Below are positions 14,356-24,941 of a stretch of DNA of 64,000 nt, piece by piece. The position numbers were made by a program, and so were the translations under genes. The first letter of the stretch is position 1. Every line of letters begins with the position of its first letter. The notes below the pieces were generated by a model. That model saw only the letters and a program-made list of their open reading frames with translations. It was not told the DNA's origin and made no database searches. The DNA is from Hoplostethus atlanticus (taxonomy: Eukaryota > Chordata > Actinopteri > Trachichthyiformes > Trachichthyidae): contig JAXDDX010000002.1 in NCBI GenBank assembly GCA_034670405.1, forward strand, positions 6,849,501 to 6,913,500. Reading direction: 5' to 3'.

Positions 14356-16378
14356 CGTCTGAGCCCCCATTGGTCGGCGTCTCTCCACCCCACCACGGGA
14401 GTCTCTGAGGGGTCTGCTGCAGTACTCTGCTCCAGGGGCCTGGAAACGCTGGAGTGAGCCATTTTTTTCCTTACTTCTATTTTTGGGCTGGATATCTTTA
14501 AGCACAGGAGGACCACAGCCTCCCTCATTTTCCACTGTTTTCCAACATACTGGTTCCCAGTGTACACTGCTAGTACAGCCTCACTCCCTTCTCTGCAGAT
14601 AAAAAGAGCAATAAGGCCTCTAGCTCAGAGAGGCAATATGATACTACCGAGACAACAAGAATCTGTGCAATAAGCTAGTGAGGAAGGACACATAAATCGT
14701 GCCTCCACTGCAGGGCCCAGGGGCAGCAACCCAGTGCTCAGCCAGCCATGTAGACTCAGGCCGCAGCTAAAAGAATTTGGAAGGACCCTTTTCCTGCAGC
14801 CCATCCCCCATAGAAGAAGACATGATTTAACTAGCCTCCTCCCAAGTGAGCAAGGAATCCATGACCAGTGTTTTTTTTTTTTTTTAAGTCAAACACATAG
14901 GCCTTAGAGGAGCATTTTTGCACGCTTGCAACCTCCTCTTGTAATGAGACTGAGGTTGCTGTTTATGTGTGATTAATAACACTTGAAAGAGTATTGCAGT
15001 AGTGTACGTTTACACAGTACATGTTGTGTTTAATTTGTAATAGCCTTATGACATGAAAATGAAATAATATCCTAGACCTTAGCCTACAATTTGAAAAGAA
15101 CAATCCACTTTTGACATAATATTGCAAAGGCTATTTAGAGCTACCTCTACTATCACAGAGGCGTTACACCTGAGGGAGGTTATTCTGTAAGATGAATCTT
15201 AGTTGGCATGAAATAGCTAATGTTAATTCTGCCATTAATAAACATGAGTATGCCTATAGGCCCTGAGCAGAAATAAATTGCTCATTCCACTGATATGAGA
15301 GGACTGGATGTCTTTATAGTGTAATTTAAACATGGCTACGGGCACACTTAGTCTCCGAGGAGGCATGTTACTCAAAAGTGTTTCGCTGTAAGTGGACTTT
15401 TAGTAGTTAACATTCACATCAAAGACCCAAAAGAACAGAAACAGCCCACAGCCTCTATCACGGAGAAACAGCCTACACACTACAGGCCTACACATAAACT
15501 ACAGATGATCAATCAATCTCACAAGCAAAGTTCTTCAACTTCAGTCCTGGAGTAAAACATAAGAGGATCTGCCCACATTCATAGAATAGAGGGAGGTCCC
15601 TAATTCCACAATAGCCTATGGGGCTTCAGATTCATGTAGGAACCTGTCAGAGGGAAGAAGCATGTTTATGAATGAACAAGCTCCTACTCTGCCGGAGTTC
15701 ACTGTGTTGTCTGTTTAGCAGGAGGATGAATGGGGAGCCTTATGTGGTGTGGACACATCCATCATTACGTTTGAATCATGCTGTGCGCCTGTACGCATTT
15801 AACTGATGATGGGGGTTTAAAGAAAATGCTTAATATTGACAACAGCCATTAAGGTTCAAACGAGTTGATTTCCCGGGTATAACGTGTGTATATCGGCTAT
15901 TAAAAAGTTTCCCCACTTCAAAATGTGAGGACAAACAGTTTATTGACAACATATTATTTGCATCAGGTGAACATATATGTGGATATTATGCAGTTGTTTC
16001 TTTCTCTCCGCGGCCTCGGAGATGGGTATCCGGCTTATTGATAGTGGTGAATGCCAGCGGGCATTAGAACAGCGAGCGGCCATCTGCCAGCCTAGCGAAC
16101 TAGCAACCCCACCAGCTGCAGTCGCAAAACGCCCTACAAAGCAGGACATGCATGCAGCTTCTGACGTCTGCGGCCACACTGCGCTACAAAGCCCAGAAAA
16201 ACCAGGAGCGGAAACAATGAGAATCAAGCTTATAGACGCCGCATAAGCTTCACGACCAGCAAGTTTTTGGCGAAGAGGCGGCCGTAAGTGCACGCCAGTT
16301 CGTTTCGAATGACCGGTTTGTGCGATTAATTTTCCACGTTGAAAAAATATACATAAAAAGACTCATGCAGGGACACTT
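14353..16378. other. Upstream region of the piggyBac-type gene, no other gene seen
   Basis: No convincing exon was found. The last few hundred bases are richer in CpG than the surrounding DNA and end just before the transposase-like gene, so its promoter and 5' UTR probably lie here. No TATA box or transposon terminal repeat was recognised. Confidence 0.4.
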
Positions 16379-16390
16379 TAATACCCCGAC

Positions 16391-18418
16391 ATGGCGACGG
16401 CAAGAAAAAGGAGAGAGCTTTTTACTATTTTGGAAACTAGCGCGGACACAGAAACTACCACGGTGTGTGACAGTCAAGAGTCTCCGCTTAATCTTTCGGC
16501 CGATGTGAAGTGGTTTGAAATTCCTTTCAGAAAGCCAGACTCGGACGACGAGGAAGACGAAGTACAGGAGGAGGACGGCGAGGGGGAGAATGGATTCACG
16601 AGCACAGCAGCCGCGGCGGAGACTGCGGACGCGGCCAGCTTCATCGCAGGAGGAGGCTGCAACATTATTTTGGTCACTGGTAATGGGATCAAGCACGACG
16701 AGGAGGAGTACGCAGAGGACTGCTATTATTCTACCTCCAATAACTGCTCTGATACCACCTCAAACGACTCGGATATTGATTTCTCCGATTTGGAGGAGGA
16801 GGAGCGCACGAGTTTTTTCAGCTTTGAAGATGACCTGGACGAGGACTGCACTTCTCCCGACTTCTGGGGCGAACCTGACCAGGTAATTTCAATCGAGCCA
16901 TTCTCCGCTACCAGCGGCCCTCAGCATTCGCTAGGGGATGATGCTGACACCCGTGACTATTTCCGGATACTCTTCCCAGATTCTCTTTTTGAACACATGG
17001 TAGAACAAACAAACAATTACGCCCTCTATCGGCAAAGGAGGAGTGGAAAATCAGACCCCCACTGGCACCCCACTGATCTCAGAGAGATGAAAGCTTATGT
17101 AGGGCTGAACATTCTTATGGGCATCAATCAACTTCCAGACTCCGGCATGTACTGGGCCAGTGACATTTTCATTGGCAACGCAGGCTTTAAGAAAACAATG
17201 ACAGCGAGGCGCTTTGAGAAACTCACCCAGTATATCCAGCTGTGCGACCGTGAGTCTGAGCCCGTTCGTGGAGAGCGTGGGTATGATGGCCTCTTCAAAA
17301 TCCGGCCTCTTCTTGATGTGGTGGAGAACACCATGTGGGACGCGTACTTGCCCAATCGCTGTTTGACCATTGACAAGTGTGCCATTGCTGTGAAGGGACA
17401 TTTCTCCCCCACCCAGTACATGCCCTCCAAGCCCCTGAAGAAGGGGCTGACCGTGTGGATGCTGTGTGACTCACGGTCGGGCTACTGCCACCGGGCCAGG
17501 ATCTATGTGGGCAAGCCCAGCGAGGACGAGGTAGCAGCCTCCGTGGGTCACAAAGTCGTGACCTCCCTAGTGCGTGGCCTCGAAGGTCAGTACCACCATC
17601 TCTTCATGGACAGCTTCTTCACCTCTGTGCCCCTCCTCCAGAGGCTGCTGAGGGACGGGCTGTATGCCTGTGGCTCCACGCAGCCAGGCCGCAAAGGCTA
17701 CCCAGAGGTCCTCCGCCCCCGCAATGTTGGCAAGTTGTCCCCGGGTGAGTTCTACCAGTGCCAGCGCGGCAACCTGGTTGCCACGGTGACACGGGATGTC
17801 AAGGTGGTTAGCTGCCTGTCCACCAATTCGGCACCAGGGATTGTGGGTATTAGCCCAGGCCACCAGCAGTGTGAGACAGAAGGGGAGGGGGACAGCGATA
17901 GTGTAGACAGCTTGGGCGGAAGCAGTCTGTCTTATGGCGTGCCACGGCCTCTCCCCTTGCTGTTGTACCAGGAGAACATGAGGGGAGTGGACCTGTGTGA
18001 CCAGCTGAGGGAATGCTACCAGGTGGGCCGGCCCTGTAAGAAGTGGTGGCGCTACTTCCTGTGGTTCTACGTCAATCTGTGCATCGTCAATGCCTATGTC
18101 ATCCTGAGGGAGAGCCGCGGGGGCACGCCGCCAGCTGGCTTCAATGGCAAGCAGTTCACCCAGCGCCACTTCCGGGTGCGCCTGGCACAGCAGCTGATTG
18201 GAGACTACCAGGGTGCAAGGGGCATGGAGCGGGCAGCACGCAAGAGACACGCAGATTCACCCATAGAGTACGGACACCGCCTGGAGCGCATGTCAGAGCG
18301 CTCTCGCCGCTGCAGGAACTGCACCAACAAGGGACTACGACACGAGAGTGTGTTCGGCTGCAAGATATGCAACGTCCACCTATGCAGGGGAGGGTGCTTC
18401 TCTGAGTTTCATAAATAA
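16391..18418 (+). CDS. piggyBac-type (PGBD) transposase-derived protein, intronless, possibly domesticated
   Basis: A single open frame of 675 residues. An in-frame TAA lies 9 bases upstream, and the ATG context (purine at -3, G at +4) is good. Residues 45-150 form a highly acidic low-complexity N-terminus. The DDE_Tnp_1_7 transposase fold follows from about 188. The three catalytic aspartates expected of piggyBac transposases are visible: D328 (LTIDK), D407 (LFMDSFFTS) and D534 with D537 (RGVDLCDQ). The C-terminus carries the zinc-binding cysteine-rich domain, C641/C644, C657/C660, C665, C669 and H674. Active piggyBac enzymes cut and paste at TTAA. Here I found no piggyBac-like terminal repeats flanking the gene. 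Codon use is GC-rich compared with its AT-rich surroundings. An intact frame without transposon ends suggests a host-domesticated PGBD gene or a recent insertion with unrecognised ends. It is not an obvious orthologue of PGBD5, which lacks this triad and the C-terminal cysteine domain. Confidence 0.9.
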   Translation: MATARKRRELFTILETSADTETTTVCDSQESPLNLSADVKWFEIPFRKPDSDDEEDEVQEEDGEGENGFTSTAAAAETADAASFIAGGGCNIILVTGNGIKHDEEEYAEDCYYSTSNNCSDTTSNDSDIDFSDLEEEERTSFFSFEDDLDEDCTSPDFWGEPDQVISIEPFSATSGPQHSLGDDADTRDYFRILFPDSLFEHMVEQTNNYALYRQRRSGKSDPHWHPTDLREMKAYVGLNILMGINQLPDSGMYWASDIFIGNAGFKKTMTARRFEKLTQYIQLCDRESEPVRGERGYDGLFKIRPLLDVVENTMWDAYLPNRCLTIDKCAIAVKGHFSPTQYMPSKPLKKGLTVWMLCDSRSGYCHRARIYVGKPSEDEVAASVGHKVVTSLVRGLEGQYHHLFMDSFFTSVPLLQRLLRDGLYACGSTQPGRKGYPEVLRPRNVGKLSPGEFYQCQRGNLVATVTRDVKVVSCLSTNSAPGIVGISPGHQQCETEGEGDSDSVDSLGGSSLSYGVPRPLPLLLYQENMRGVDLCDQLRECYQVGRPCKKWWRYFLWFYVNLCIVNAYVILRESRGGTPPAGFNGKQFTQRHFRVRLAQQLIGDYQGARGMERAARKRHADSPIEYGHRLERMSERSRRCRNCTNKGLRHESVFGCKICNVHLCRGGCFSEFHK

Positions 18419-18419
18419 A
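18414..18419 (+). terminator. AATAAA polyadenylation signal overlapping the stop codon
   Basis: AATAAA overlaps the TAA stop of the piggyBac-type gene. A second AATAAA at 18824-18829 would give a more normal 3' UTR of about 400 bases. Which one is used cannot be told. Confidence 0.35.
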
Positions 18420-18429
18420 ACTGAACTGT

Positions 18430-19731
18430 TTTTTTGTTTTTATACCTTTTGTGTAATCAACTTGTGTCAAAGGATTTTTTTTTTTTTTACAGTTAAAAGA
18501 TTTGTAAATCCAAAGGTTGCCACTACAAGTGCACAATATAGTCACACACTTTATGTAGAGCTAGTTTTAGGATAGAAGAAATATTATTGCACGAACTACT
18601 AGAGAAAAGAAACTGAAAAATGTAGACCATTTGAATTAGTATAGAATGTTTTGGCAAATTGCCTTCCATAACATTGACAAACTTGCCTTGTGTCACACTT
18701 TTTTATACATTGAAAATATGACAAGGATTTTATATGAAAAAGAAAAAAAAACAAAGACTTTTCTGCACTTACAATAGATCAGCAAACGTTTACTATGGGA
18801 AGTTTATCTCTCTCCTTTTCCAAAATAAATACTTCATTATGATGTACTGAACTGAATCACCTCTTTCTTAATGTGGTGTTCAAGCAAGGAAGATGTCGGG
18901 ATATCTGCTACTATTAAAGGAGATAAACAACGTTGATGACATATTCGTATTAAATGAATGTACACTGGTTTGAAATGGGTTTCGCTACGATCCCTCCTGA
19001 TCCCTCACGCACTCATGCAAATCTGTGTCTCCGGGCCTTCAAGGGGACACAGCTTGGAGCAATTAGAGGGTAGAAAAAGCCCCTCAGTACTCTGCAGCCA
19101 ACAGACCCAGTGATGCCATTTCATTCTCCAACCGCACTACAGACACACAGCCATCTGTGGCCCTATTACACCAGGTCCAAACCCAAAAAGTGGTACTTGT
19201 CAGTGAAATCGTTGGAAGAGGGAGGACAGATTACAGAAACGTATACTTCGTTTAGAAGAAGCATCATTATGAGCTTTCCCTGAGTGGTTAGAGTGAGCCT
19301 AAAGGACATTCGTTTAAATTGTGTAAATAACTGAACATGATTTTACACATCTAGCTAAATTATTGTGTGTTGGATCAAAGCTGTTTCTGCTATCCAAAGA
19401 GATGGGAAACATGAAAATGGGTAAATAGTTTAGACTTGTATTGCACGCTGACAGTGCCGCCCTGTATTTTCATGTATGCTTTTCTATCCACTTTGTCATA
19501 GGTGGCAATATAACAAGTGCAGTCCTAGGCTAGTAAGCGAAAGCCTGTGCTATCAGTGATGGGCCTGTTTTTGTAGTTCAGACTGCCTGTCTCCTATGTC
19601 TTCCTTCTGGGGTTTCTCTCACTCTGTCTCTCTCTCTCTCACTCTCGGGCACTCAACTGTGCCGTCTAGTGCACTCTCTGCTGTGTTCTGGGTTGCTGCG
19701 TCTCTCCCTCTTAAGGCTCTGCTGTACCATC

Positions 19732-19775
<44 letters not shown>

Positions 19776-21354
19776 CCCCCCCCTCCCCCTTCACTCTGCT
19801 CTCTCTCGCTCTCCCTCAGCCGTTCCCCAGCTGGGAGAGGGTTAGTCAACTGGACGCCCCTCCCGCTGATCTGCGGGAGCCCCGCGGGGAGTTACCATGG
19901 CAACCGTGGCCGATGAAGACAGGGAGTCGCCAGCAGGCCCGCATGGTTGTCATGGTACTCTCTCTGGCTACGAGGGTGGGAGGTGCCAGAGGCCACACCT
20001 CCCTACCCCTTCTCCAAAACTAGGCAAGGCTGTGGTGTGCTTAGGGAGCGGGCTGGCTGATGGCCTGCACGCTGTACATGCAGCCAGGCTGGTTACCAGG
20101 CAGTTTCTGCCTCAGCCAGCAGCCAAGACCAAGAACGATGCCAAAAATGAACCACACTCCTGATCTGGAGACGTCTTCATGCAGGTGTAGGATGGATGGA
20201 TTAGGGAAGTCGGTCAAATGGTGTACTGTACTCCACCAAACCATGCTGCAAATGTCTGTTCTATTGTACTCTAGTCATACAGCGCTTTGTCCCTGTATTT
20301 TCAACATTTTCTATGTTATGTCCATGACTGTTTGCTCCATGAGCAGTTCCAGTCTGTCTCTCTCTACTTACTACCCATTTGCTTATTGCTTATTATACTT
20401 TCAAAGTGATTTCAGTTACTTGCAGTGGCAAATACGTGAAAAACTATTTAAGGCCTGTTTGTTTTATTATTGCAATTGCGTTATGATATGCATGTAGCCA
20501 GTTTATTGTTAATATGTCTAATAGAGACTCAAGTGACACACAGGCGACAACAAAGTCAAATGCAACTTTGCTGAAATATGAGGTTAATCTTTTTTAACTT
20601 CCACTTTCGCAGCACTGTGTATTAGTATTTATTTAACATGCACTAGTACAGTGTAGTCTGAAGTCCATTGTTCAGTCTTGTTCTTGATGTTGTGATTAGG
20701 CCATTAACATGTTTTTGTTAACAATTCTCTCTATTTTGTGTGGGCTCAACTTGAAAGTGAGGGTGTGTGAGGCTCTTTCTGCTGAGTCAGTACTAAACAC
20801 AGCTCTCTCTCTCTCTGTCTCTTTCTCTGCCTCTCTCTCTCTGGGTGGGTGAATGGGTAGGTGGGTGTGCTGCATGTGGTGTCACAATAGCCAGATCTAA
20901 TGGTTCCAGTATGAATCTCCACCATAAAACGCTCGGCTCTCAACATGCTCTCTCCTTCTGGGCAGGGAAACATCCCTGAGTCTCTGTCAGGAACACGGGC
21001 CTGGTTTCACTTAAGGTCCTTTGGTTGAGTAACACATGTACTGTTAGAATCATGAATGTTCCTTTGTTTTATACTTTCCTCTGCTTCTAAATGAATCAAT
21101 GGACAAGGATGAGCACGAGAAATTCCCCAACAACTATAACCCTGCACTTAATGATTCATTGTTTGACTCTCTGCCGCAGTGCATGAATTTTCAATCCTCA
21201 TAAAGAGACAGTGTTGTGAGGAGGTGAGGAAGGAGGCACTTCCTAAATGGAAATTGTTCACATCTGTTCAAATGAACTAATGTTTCACACAGAAGAACCC
21301 TTTCTCGTCCTCAGCTGGTTATCGGCGTCATATTATTACAGTGGATCTTATTAA
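18430..21354. other. Non-coding interval with CT- and CA-rich simple repeats
   Basis: After the likely 3' UTR (to about 18.85 kb) nothing coding is recognised. The interval contains CT-rich tracts near 19620-19640 and 20800-20840 and a CA tract at about 19733-19770. Open frames here are composed of simple repeats or lack motifs. Confidence 0.45.
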
Positions 21355-21531
21355 AGGAATAGTTCACCCCAAAATGAAAATAATGATAAGGAGGTAAATG
21401 ACCCATAGTGCATCTGACTACAAAGCACTTGGAATATTTCATGCTTTTTTTTTGGAGCTGTTAAAGATGGCCCCGCTTCAATGGTGTTTTGACTGATATA
21501 GGGGTGAGTAGATAATGAATGAACTGTTCCT
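21355..21531. mobile_element. 177-bp MITE with TTAA target duplication
   Basis: The inverted ends AGGAATAGTTCA and TGAACTGTTCCT lie immediately inside TTAA on each side (21351-21354 and 21532-21535). It has no coding capacity. A TTAA target duplication is used by piggyBac and Kolobok transposases. The starting motif is common in dispersed short repeats of teleosts, so this is a non-autonomous element of one of those groups. Confidence 0.75.
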
Positions 21532-21917
21532 TTAATGTCACTGAGGTAAGTACTGACAAAACTTGCAAAAGGTAAAGTTGGATTGAGTTGGGTTGGGTGA
21601 GGGGTATGGATTTTGTCTCACACTTGTGAAAACGGACATTAGAAAATAGCTTTTGACAATTATTGTTTATTTGTTAACTGTCACTGATCCACTAGTCTAA
21701 ACAAAAACAAATTAATTTGCTACTTTGTGGCTCACATCTCCATCTAGTGGACAATAGAACACAAATTACAACACAACAAAGGTATTTTAGGTGGGTATTT
21801 TCCCCCTTGTTTTAATCCAGCTAGCACTGAATGGGCATTTTGTGTTGTTGTTTTGAGTCCTGTCACAACATGCATTCACCTCAAACACAGACCACCACCG
21901 TCTCTTGAACTAGGATG

Positions 21918-24059
21918 TCATTTTAACCAGGATCTAAACCAGATGGATCTCTTTGGTTTCTGTTCTGGTGGTTTTGGTCGGCCCAACAGAACGACCAGAG
22001 GAAGTTTGATCTCAGGGTCTCTTGCCAGTGGGACATCAAGAGTGACCTATAAATACAAATACCCAATATTTAAACAGTTCGTCTTTCATATGTATTGACA
22101 TATTATAATTTACATATATTTTCCAAAGCTATAACTGTAAGTGTCCAGTGCAATTTAATAGAACAAATAGACATTTTATTGAGCTCTAATTGTATTTATG
22201 TCCAGTTTTCATTGTGTAAACTGGTTGATTAAGTATCTCTAATTTTATTCAAAGCATTGACCTGAATCTAATTTGAGTTGGTGACACGACAGAACCGGTT
22301 CTTCTGTAATTTGATACCTTCTTCAACATCGTGTACCTTCATTAGTGTGTGGACAAGCCATGAGGACTTCTTCTCTCTTTCTCTCCCTCTCTCAACCTCT
22401 GTCTCACATATAACCAGCAGGTGGTGCTCTTGTCTTCTCCAATACTCTAGTGTGGCTTGATGAGAGATTCATGAATGTGCAACCATATGCAGACTTTCTT
22501 CGATTTCCTTTGATTCGTGCAAAGCTAAAGCGTATCCCTATCTTATCCATACCGAAGGTGTGGATGTGGTTATATAATATTCTAATAATCATAAGACAGT
22601 GGAGTTTAGGATAAAGTCAAAGACCTAGGATAATGACCTTGAGTCTGTACTCCAGCTTCATCATGGAGCAGTTGAAGAAGGTAGGAGGGAGCTGTGGAGG
22701 GATACTCAAAGGTCTGGTTGTTGTCTGACTGTTTCCAGCTGAAACAGGGTCTCCCGTCGCAAACAGGATGACATTTGTATGTACTATCCTCTTTGTCTGA
22801 GCAACAAAGGTCTGCTTCTCACATAGGTAGAATTTGGGGGTCACTGTGCACGCTGAGTGATTGAGTACTTCTGCACTGACAACCATCGCTTCACCTGTAA
22901 AGGAGAGGAAAACATCATTCAAGTTGTAGTAGCGAGGTGCTCTGTTGTCCATCAAAAGATATCAAACAATATAATTATTTGTGAGATCCATTTACCTTGT
23001 TTTAGTCCCATTTTTTCCGAAGAAACATTCATAGTGACCTTTCCAGATCCATAGAATGAAATCCTGGTCCCATATTGTGGCTCCTAACAGGTATAGAACA
23101 TAAACTGTCAAGGTGACAAACCACTCAACGATCATTTAACCTGGCATGAATTGCAGAGTTGAGAGATTATGATTGGCATCTATGAAGGTAAATGTTACAA
23201 ATTCAACTGGTACACCAGTCATAATGAAATCTTCTGTTAGCAGTGTTTCCTATGTACTTGTAAAAGACAAACATGTAAGGGAAAAAAGTTAAACAAAAGA
23301 TCAATTCCATACCTTCAGTCCTATGATTATCATTTCTGACTTGGAGACAAAGGGGAACTCTGACTTGGTTTGAAAAGGGAACTCAGTCTTGGCCTTGTAT
23401 ACTACCCAAATTGACTGGGTCAGCTTTGCTCGCAAACTATATGTAATCCTGCCCCATTTCCCCTTGTAGGATGAAGGCATATCTCTGTAAGGAAATAATC
23501 AAAATGAATGGGGAAAGCATTTTAGGGATGCTTGAGGAGGCTGCTGTTGAGGAAAGTACAATTATTTTTGTAAAATAAAAATTGCAAATATGTCCAATAT
23601 AAATGGAAAACATACCGATTTGGAATCTCAAAGGTAAATGAATAAACATTTCTCCCAGGGCCAATGATTTCAGAACCTTATAAAAAAAGATCCATTTTTG
23701 GTGTTAATGGTAGACCCATTGGTACTGTATCTTGGTGGTGATATTTACAAGCTATGAAATATTTATCCATTTAGAAAACATTGACAAGGAAGGCTATACA
23801 AACCATATCCTTTTTTATTCTGAAGAATAATATGTTCAAAATAAAAATATCTCTTCTTGTCGCTGTGGACCAATAAAGTTTGCCCGTCCTGTTCAGACCA
23901 CTGGACCTCAGCTTTTCCTTTGGCTTTGACCAAAAAACTCTGCACTTTGGTTTCCTTGCTGGCCATTACTGTGACTCTCCCAGAAAGTGTATCTCCAGGA
24001 GCGTAGGTTCCTCTTTCATTCACCTTGTCGTACTCCACCAAGAAGTGCTTTATAGCCAT
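21918..24059 (-). CDS. Arrestin domain-containing protein 3-like, gene A (complete, six exons)
   Basis: Six exons can be placed: 24059-23804, 23676-23616, 23484-23313, 23083-22996, 22894-22638 and 22046-21918. Introns are GT-AG and phases agree throughout, giving 963 coding bases and 320 residues. Exons 1-3 make the arrestin N-domain (start MAIKHFLVEYD, then WSEQDGQTLLVHSDK, then GPGRNVYSFTFEIPN). Exons 4-6 make the C-domain (GEAMVVSAEVLNHSACTVTP, then NCSMMKLEYRLK, then VTLDVPLARDPEIKLPLVVL). Proteins of this family bind membrane cargo and trafficking partners. No PPxY motif is present in the short C-tail, so it would not be expected to recruit NEDD4 ligases the way ARRDC3 does. Exon 3 has a local repeat (TEFPFQTK followed by SEFPFVSK). 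The exon 5 donor is GTCATT, which is weak. It is the only uninterrupted ARRDC gene in the window and lies at the 3' end of the array. Confidence 0.87.
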
Positions 24060-24792
24060 GGTAAGACGTTAAGCTCTTTCACATCAAATAACCTTTCCGA
24101 AAGCCGTGGAGTGACAGCGTGAGACTCAAACTGTGCAAAATAACTCGGTTGAATCCACTGGAAGCAGGTCTGAATCGATCCATGGCAGTCTATAAAGAAG
24201 TGGGGTCTCTCATTTATGAACAAGGATGCAGAAACGACGGCATGCTGTAACAGTGAACTCCACCAGTGCCTGTAACTGTGTCACACATCATCACGTGATC
24301 CAGTCTGCAGGTGTCACTTTCACGTAGGTAACCCTAGACAGCAGTGTTTGACCGACATCATGACCCCACAGGACACACGGAGACAACAGCTCGATACATG
24401 GGAGCCTATATATTATTATTGTTGCAGTAAAACCATACGGAGAAATAATGTCAAATCTTCAGTACACTACATTATTATGAATACACATTGTATTACACTG
24501 GCTTAATTCTTTGTTCACGTTAAAACACAACATAGATTACAAACATGAAGCGGATAGTTACAGATATAACTATAAACACTGCATTCAAATAACATGATAT
24601 ACAATAAAAATGTGAATGATACAGAAATACAGTATTTATCATCGAGGCTTTATACAGCCTTCATAAAATACATTAGAGCCCTGTGTAAGGGGGTTTAGAC
24701 CATGTTTGCTCCCAGTATTGATATATTCATCCAAACAGGCCTATATTACTTGGTTCTCTATTGCTTGGTCAGGAAATGTACGCAGACAGGCC
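24060..24792. other. Spacer between ARRDC genes A and B
   Basis: This is the 5' flank of gene A on the minus strand and the 3' flank of gene B. No exon was recognised. The promoter of gene A should lie in the first few hundred bases, but I see no clear core element. Confidence 0.4.
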
Positions 24793-24920
24793 TGTATTAC
24801 ATTACACTACATTCATTTAGCAGACGCTTTTATCCAAAGTGATGTTCAAAGGTACTTGACACTATGTGGGGATCAACCCGCGACCCTGAGGCCGAGAGTC
24901 TCATGCTCTGACCGGGCTGG
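24793..24920 (-). mobile_element. tRNA-headed SINE
   Basis: Read on the minus strand, the segment begins with a tRNA-Lys-like head containing AGAGCATGAGACTCTC and the B-box-like GGTCGCGGGTTGATCC. It ends with the tail GATAAAAGCGTCTGCTAAAT followed by ATGTA-type repeats. That head plus tail is typical of an abundant teleost SINE. The 5' part of the tRNA head is missing. It sits in the 3' flank of gene B, 22 bases after its stop codon, and may be transcribed as part of its 3' UTR. Confidence 0.75.
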
Positions 24921-24941
24921 AGTATTCTGTGACTTGTTCCA

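Noticed and set aside
17567..18250. Long open frame (227 codons) antisense to the piggyBac-type gene
   Set aside because: It is a by-product of GC-rich codons on the sense strand. It has no domain-like composition, and the sense frame has all family motifs.
24865..24920. tRNA-Lys-like sequence on the minus strand
   Set aside because: Missing part of the 5' half, altered anticodon loop, and continuous with a SINE tail; it is a SINE head, not a tRNA gene.
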